In this document: positions 4,924-7,154 of the stretch, piece after piece
How the letters are laid out: every line of letters starts with the position of its first letter
Position numbering within the stretch: position 1 is the stretch's first letter
Assembly (NCBI GenBank): GCA_964467615.1
Contig: CAYXRK010000224.1
Coordinates: 1 to 7,154, forward strand
From: CAYXRK01 sp964467615
GTDB lineage: Bacteria > Hydrogenedentota > Hydrogenedentia > Hydrogenedentales > GCA-2746185
Direction: 5' to 3'
DNA length: 7,154 nt
Notes under the pieces: generated by a model
What the model saw: the letters and a program-made list of their open reading frames with translations, nothing else
What the model was told of the DNA's origin: nothing
Databases searched by the model: none
Program-made: the position numbers and the translations under genes

Positions 4924-6246
4924 TCACGCGACGAGCGAATATGCCATCCCAATCAGCGCACAGGCCGCCAACACCTTGAGCATCCCAATATGGAACTTGA
5001 ACGTCGCCACCCCCGCGCCCACAGCGAGTACCAGCGCCGCGAGGTCAATCGTGGCCCAATCCGGGATGTACAGCCGAACCGGACCGTAGGTCCGCTCGTC
5101 CACTTCGCCGAACACCGTGTGAATCAGGAACCAAACGCTGAGATTGAGGATGACGCCGACGACTGCCGCGGTGATACCTCCGAGCGCGGCGTTCAGGGAT
5201 TTGCGGCCGCGCAAGGCCTCGATGTAGGGCGCGCCCAGAAAAATCCAGAGGAAGCAGGGGATGAACGTGACCCATGTGGTCAGCGCCGCGCCGAGCGTCG
5301 CCGCCCACAGCGGGGCGAGTCCACCCGGATTGCGAAACCCCGCGAGGAAACCGACGAACTGCACGACCATGATGAGCGGTCCCGGCGTCGTTTCGGCCAT
5401 CGCGAGGCCGTCGAGCATTTCTCCGGGGCGCAGCCAGCCGTAGGTTTCGACCGCTTCTTGCGCGATGTAGGCGAGCACGGAGTAGGCCCCGCCGAACGTA
5501 ACGACCGCTGCGCCGCTGAAGAACGTACCGATGGTCAGGAAGACGTCGTCTGGCCCGCGGATCGCGCGTAGCGAGGCGAGCGGCGCGAACCAGAGGACGC
5601 CCCAAACGGCGATGACGCCGATGGATCGAAACACTGGCGGCATGCTTGTGCTGCCGGCGACGTCGACCCCCGCCGCGATGGTCTTCTCGACGGGCGAGGT
5701 CAATCGGCTATGGCCGTAGCCGATAAGCGCCGCCGCCACGATGATCGCCGGAAAGGGCACGTTGAAGAAAAAGATCGCGACGAATGCGAGCGCGGACAAT
5801 CCGACATGAAACCGCGTCTTGAGCGCGCGCTTGCCGATGCGAACGACGGCCTCGGCGACGATGGCGAGCACGGCTGACTTGAGGCCGAAGAACAAGGCCT
5901 CGACCAACGCGACTTCTTGGTACTGCGCATACATCACGCTGAGGAGATAGATGACCAGCATGCCCGGCAGCACGAAGAACGTGCCGGCCACCAGCCCGCC
6001 GCGCGTGCCGTGCAGCAGCCAGCCGACATAGGTCGCCAGTTGCATCGCCTCGGGGCCGGGCAGGAGCATGCAGTAGTTCAGGGCGTGGAGAAATCGTTCT
6101 TCAGAGATCCAGCGCTTCTCTTCCACCAGGACGCGGTGCATCACCGCGATCTGGCCCGCCGGTCCGCCGAAGCTGTTCAGGCCGATGTACGCCCAGGTGC
6201 GCGCCGCCTCGCTGAACGACGGCGTAGGCTTTGTATCTTCGGTCAC
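4924..6246 (-). CDS. chrA: chromate transporter ChrA, two-domain (long-chain) type
   Basis: ChrA proteins are inner-membrane carriers of the CHR family that export chromate and confer resistance. The 440 residues form two homologous halves, as in long-chain members. The first half has FGGPAGQIAVMH (26-37) and LLPGPEAMQLATYVG (61-75); the second has FGGAYSVLAYI (251-261) and ETTPGPL (285-291). Hydrophobic segments recur throughout (for example about 86-105, 115-136, 151-179, 207-222, 236-250, 288-304, 312-337, 355-378, 400-440), consistent with ten or more membrane helices. The start is GTG 6246: the codon immediately upstream is an in-frame TAA, so no longer form exists, and the next Met is residue 35, inside the conserved motif. 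No Shine-Dalgarno precedes it. The gene lies 18 bases downstream of the stop of an ISAzo13-type transposase on the same strand. The actual substrate is assumed from family membership. Confidence 0.94.
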   Translation of the reverse strand: MTEDTKPTPSFSEAARTWAYIGLNSFGGPAGQIAVMHRVLVEEKRWISEERFLHALNYCMLLPGPEAMQLATYVGWLLHGTRGGLVAGTFFVLPGMLVIYLLSVMYAQYQEVALVEALFFGLKSAVLAIVAEAVVRIGKRALKTRFHVGLSALAFVAIFFFNVPFPAIIVAAALIGYGHSRLTSPVEKTIAAGVDVAGSTSMPPVFRSIGVIAVWGVLWFAPLASLRAIRGPDDVFLTIGTFFSGAAVVTFGGAYSVLAYIAQEAVETYGWLRPGEMLDGLAMAETTPGPLIMVVQFVGFLAGFRNPGGLAPLWAATLGAALTTWVTFIPCFLWIFLGAPYIEALRGRKSLNAALGGITAAVVGVILNLSVWFLIHTVFGEVDERTYGPVRLYIPDWATIDLAALVLAVGAGVATFKFHIGMLKVLAACALIGMAYSLVA

Positions 6247-7154
6247 TTAGGAATTTGATCGAAATTAACTTTCCAACTTCGTTCGAGGATGTAGCTCGTA
6301 GTTCCATTCGCCTCTGAACTCGTCTCGGTGCAATGAAAGGGAGTCCATCTGCTTGTTGGTGATGCTGACACCCTTCTTGTAGTTCTTCTTGTCGAGGACG
6401 GCTTTGACTCGCAGACCGGCTTGGGTGCGGGTGTTTGCGATGAGTTCGACGATGGTTTCGAAGGTGCGCAGGGGTTTGCCTCGCCAATTCTGGGTGATGT
6501 GGCAGAACAGACGGTGCTCTATCTTGTTCCACTTGCTGGTACCCGGCGGGAAGTGGCTGACACGGATTCGCAGCTTCGTATCGTCGGCGAACTTCTGGAG
6601 TTCGTGCTTCCACACGCGGGACCGGTATCCATTGCTTCCGCCGGCGTCGGCCGTGATGAACAGCGTGTGCGCGTGGGGATGGGCGCGTCTCCCCATGGAA
6701 CTCCACCACCGCCGTATCGAGGCCGCGGCGAACTCGGGCGTGTCGTGGGATTGACCCACGCTGACCCATGCCCTGTTGTGCGCCATGTCATAGACGCCGT
6801 ATGGGACGGCCTTTCCCGTCGCGTCTTGCGCAAAGTCATGCACGAGCGTCCGCTCCGGCGTTCCCTTGGGTTGCCACTCGCGCCCCCCATTCTTGAAATC
6901 GCCAACAAGTTCCTTTTTCTTCGTATCGACGGAAATAACCGGTTGGCCTTGAGAGCGGTAGGCGTCCGCGGTGGTGTTGATGTGCTCGAACTGGGCGTTT
7001 CTGTCTGGATGCGAGGCCCCCTCGTTGCGCTTGCGCACGGACTGGAGCCGATAGCCGAGATTGTTCAACATGCGGCCCACCGATGTGGAACTCACGCGCC
7101 AGCCCTGTTCGGATAGCGCGGCCGCGAGCTTCGCCCGGCTCTTGCACGTCCACC
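6247..7154 (-). mobile_element. ISAzo13-family insertion sequence, partial at window end
   Basis: The transposase gene defines the element; its 3' end falls in the 18 bases between the transposase stop and chrA. GGAATTTGATCG at 6250-6261 (plus strand), preceded by TTA, is a candidate terminal inverted repeat, but the other end lies beyond the window, so neither the repeat nor a target duplication can be confirmed. The exact boundary is therefore approximate. Confidence 0.7.
6265..7154 (-). CDS. ISAzo13-family transposase (N-terminus beyond window)
   Basis: The frame is open through the right edge: before the GTG at 7095 it reads WTCKSRAKLAAALSEQGWR, which matches the typical segment upstream of this point in ISAzo13 transposases, so 7095 is not the true start. 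The visible part ends at TAA 6267-6265. Counting from codon 7095, the catalytic DDE-type residues are probably D57 (in ISVDTKKKELVG), D150 (ITADAGGSNG) and E193 (SKWNKIEHRLF). Other family hallmarks are GGREWQPKG (70-78), YGVYDMAHNRAWVSVG (99-114), HFPPGTSKWN (181-190) and FRGEWNYE near the end. The enzyme would cut and join the element ends. There is no internal stop or frameshift in the visible part, so it may be intact. The chemistry is family knowledge; activity is unknown. Confidence 0.93.
   Translation of the reverse strand, partial: WTCKSRAKLAAALSEQGWRVSSTSVGRMLNNLGYRLQSVRKRNEGASHPDRNAQFEHINTTADAYRSQGQPVISVDTKKKELVGDFKNGGREWQPKGTPERTLVHDFAQDATGKAVPYGVYDMAHNRAWVSVGQSHDTPEFAAASIRRWWSSMGRRAHPHAHTLFITADAGGSNGYRSRVWKHELQKFADDTKLRIRVSHFPPGTSKWNKIEHRLFCHITQNWRGKPLRTFETIVELIANTRTQAGLRVKAVLDKKNYKKGVSITNKQMDSLSLHRDEFRGEWNYELHPRTKLES

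Noticed and set aside
4870..5571. 233-codon plus-strand open frame across the 3' half of chrA
   Set aside because: Antisense to the clearly conserved chrA; polar, low-complexity translation without a recognisable domain.
6421..7116. 231-codon plus-strand open frame opposite the transposase
   Set aside because: Antisense shadow of a well-matched transposase frame.

Overview
The window looks like GC-rich bacterial chromosome from a metagenome-type assembly: a 100-N scaffold gap sits at 3419-3518 and both ends cut through genes. A secreted-type protein ending in thrombospondin type-3 repeats plus a dockerin-like domain, an ISAzo13-family transposase and a DUF4258/DUF2283-like pair together recall Hydrogenedentes, Planctomycetes or related groups. 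That placement is inference from gene content and style; no rRNA or marker gene here settles it.

Layout. 1-435 (+) is the C-terminal tail of a large calcium-binding-repeat protein. 493-750 (+) is a small double-CDGSH iron-sulfur protein, followed 14 bases later by clpA at 765-3029 (+). Convergent to clpA is a minus-strand two-gene unit: a DUF4258/RelE-like gene (3282-3706) overlapping a DUF2283 gene (3053-3289), in toxin-then-antitoxin order. The first of these is broken in the record by the N gap. The gap is flanked by an exact 55-base duplication, and removing the gap plus one copy restores a clean 89-residue reading frame. 3786-4466 (+) is aat, the leucyl/phenylalanyl-tRNA-protein transferase. 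4467-4923 is an intergenic stretch without a convincing gene but with a 36-base near-perfect palindrome and several hairpins. 4924-6246 (-) is a full-length two-domain chromate transporter, chrA. 6265-7154 (-) is an ISAzo13-family transposase running off the window edge, with its stop codon only 18 bases from the chrA start.

How the genes fit. ClpA and Aat are the unfoldase and the tagging enzyme of the bacterial N-degron pathway: Aat adds Leu/Phe to N-terminal Lys/Arg, and ClpA feeds the substrates to ClpP. The adaptor gene clpS, often found directly upstream of clpA, is absent from the window; the CDGSH gene occupies that position. The toxin-antitoxin-like pair lies between the two N-degron genes. 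chrA and the insertion sequence form a separate accessory block. I see no clearly new multi-gene system. The best leads are the repairable assembly gap that hides a complete gene, the unusual clpA neighbourhood, and the structured intergenic region after aat.
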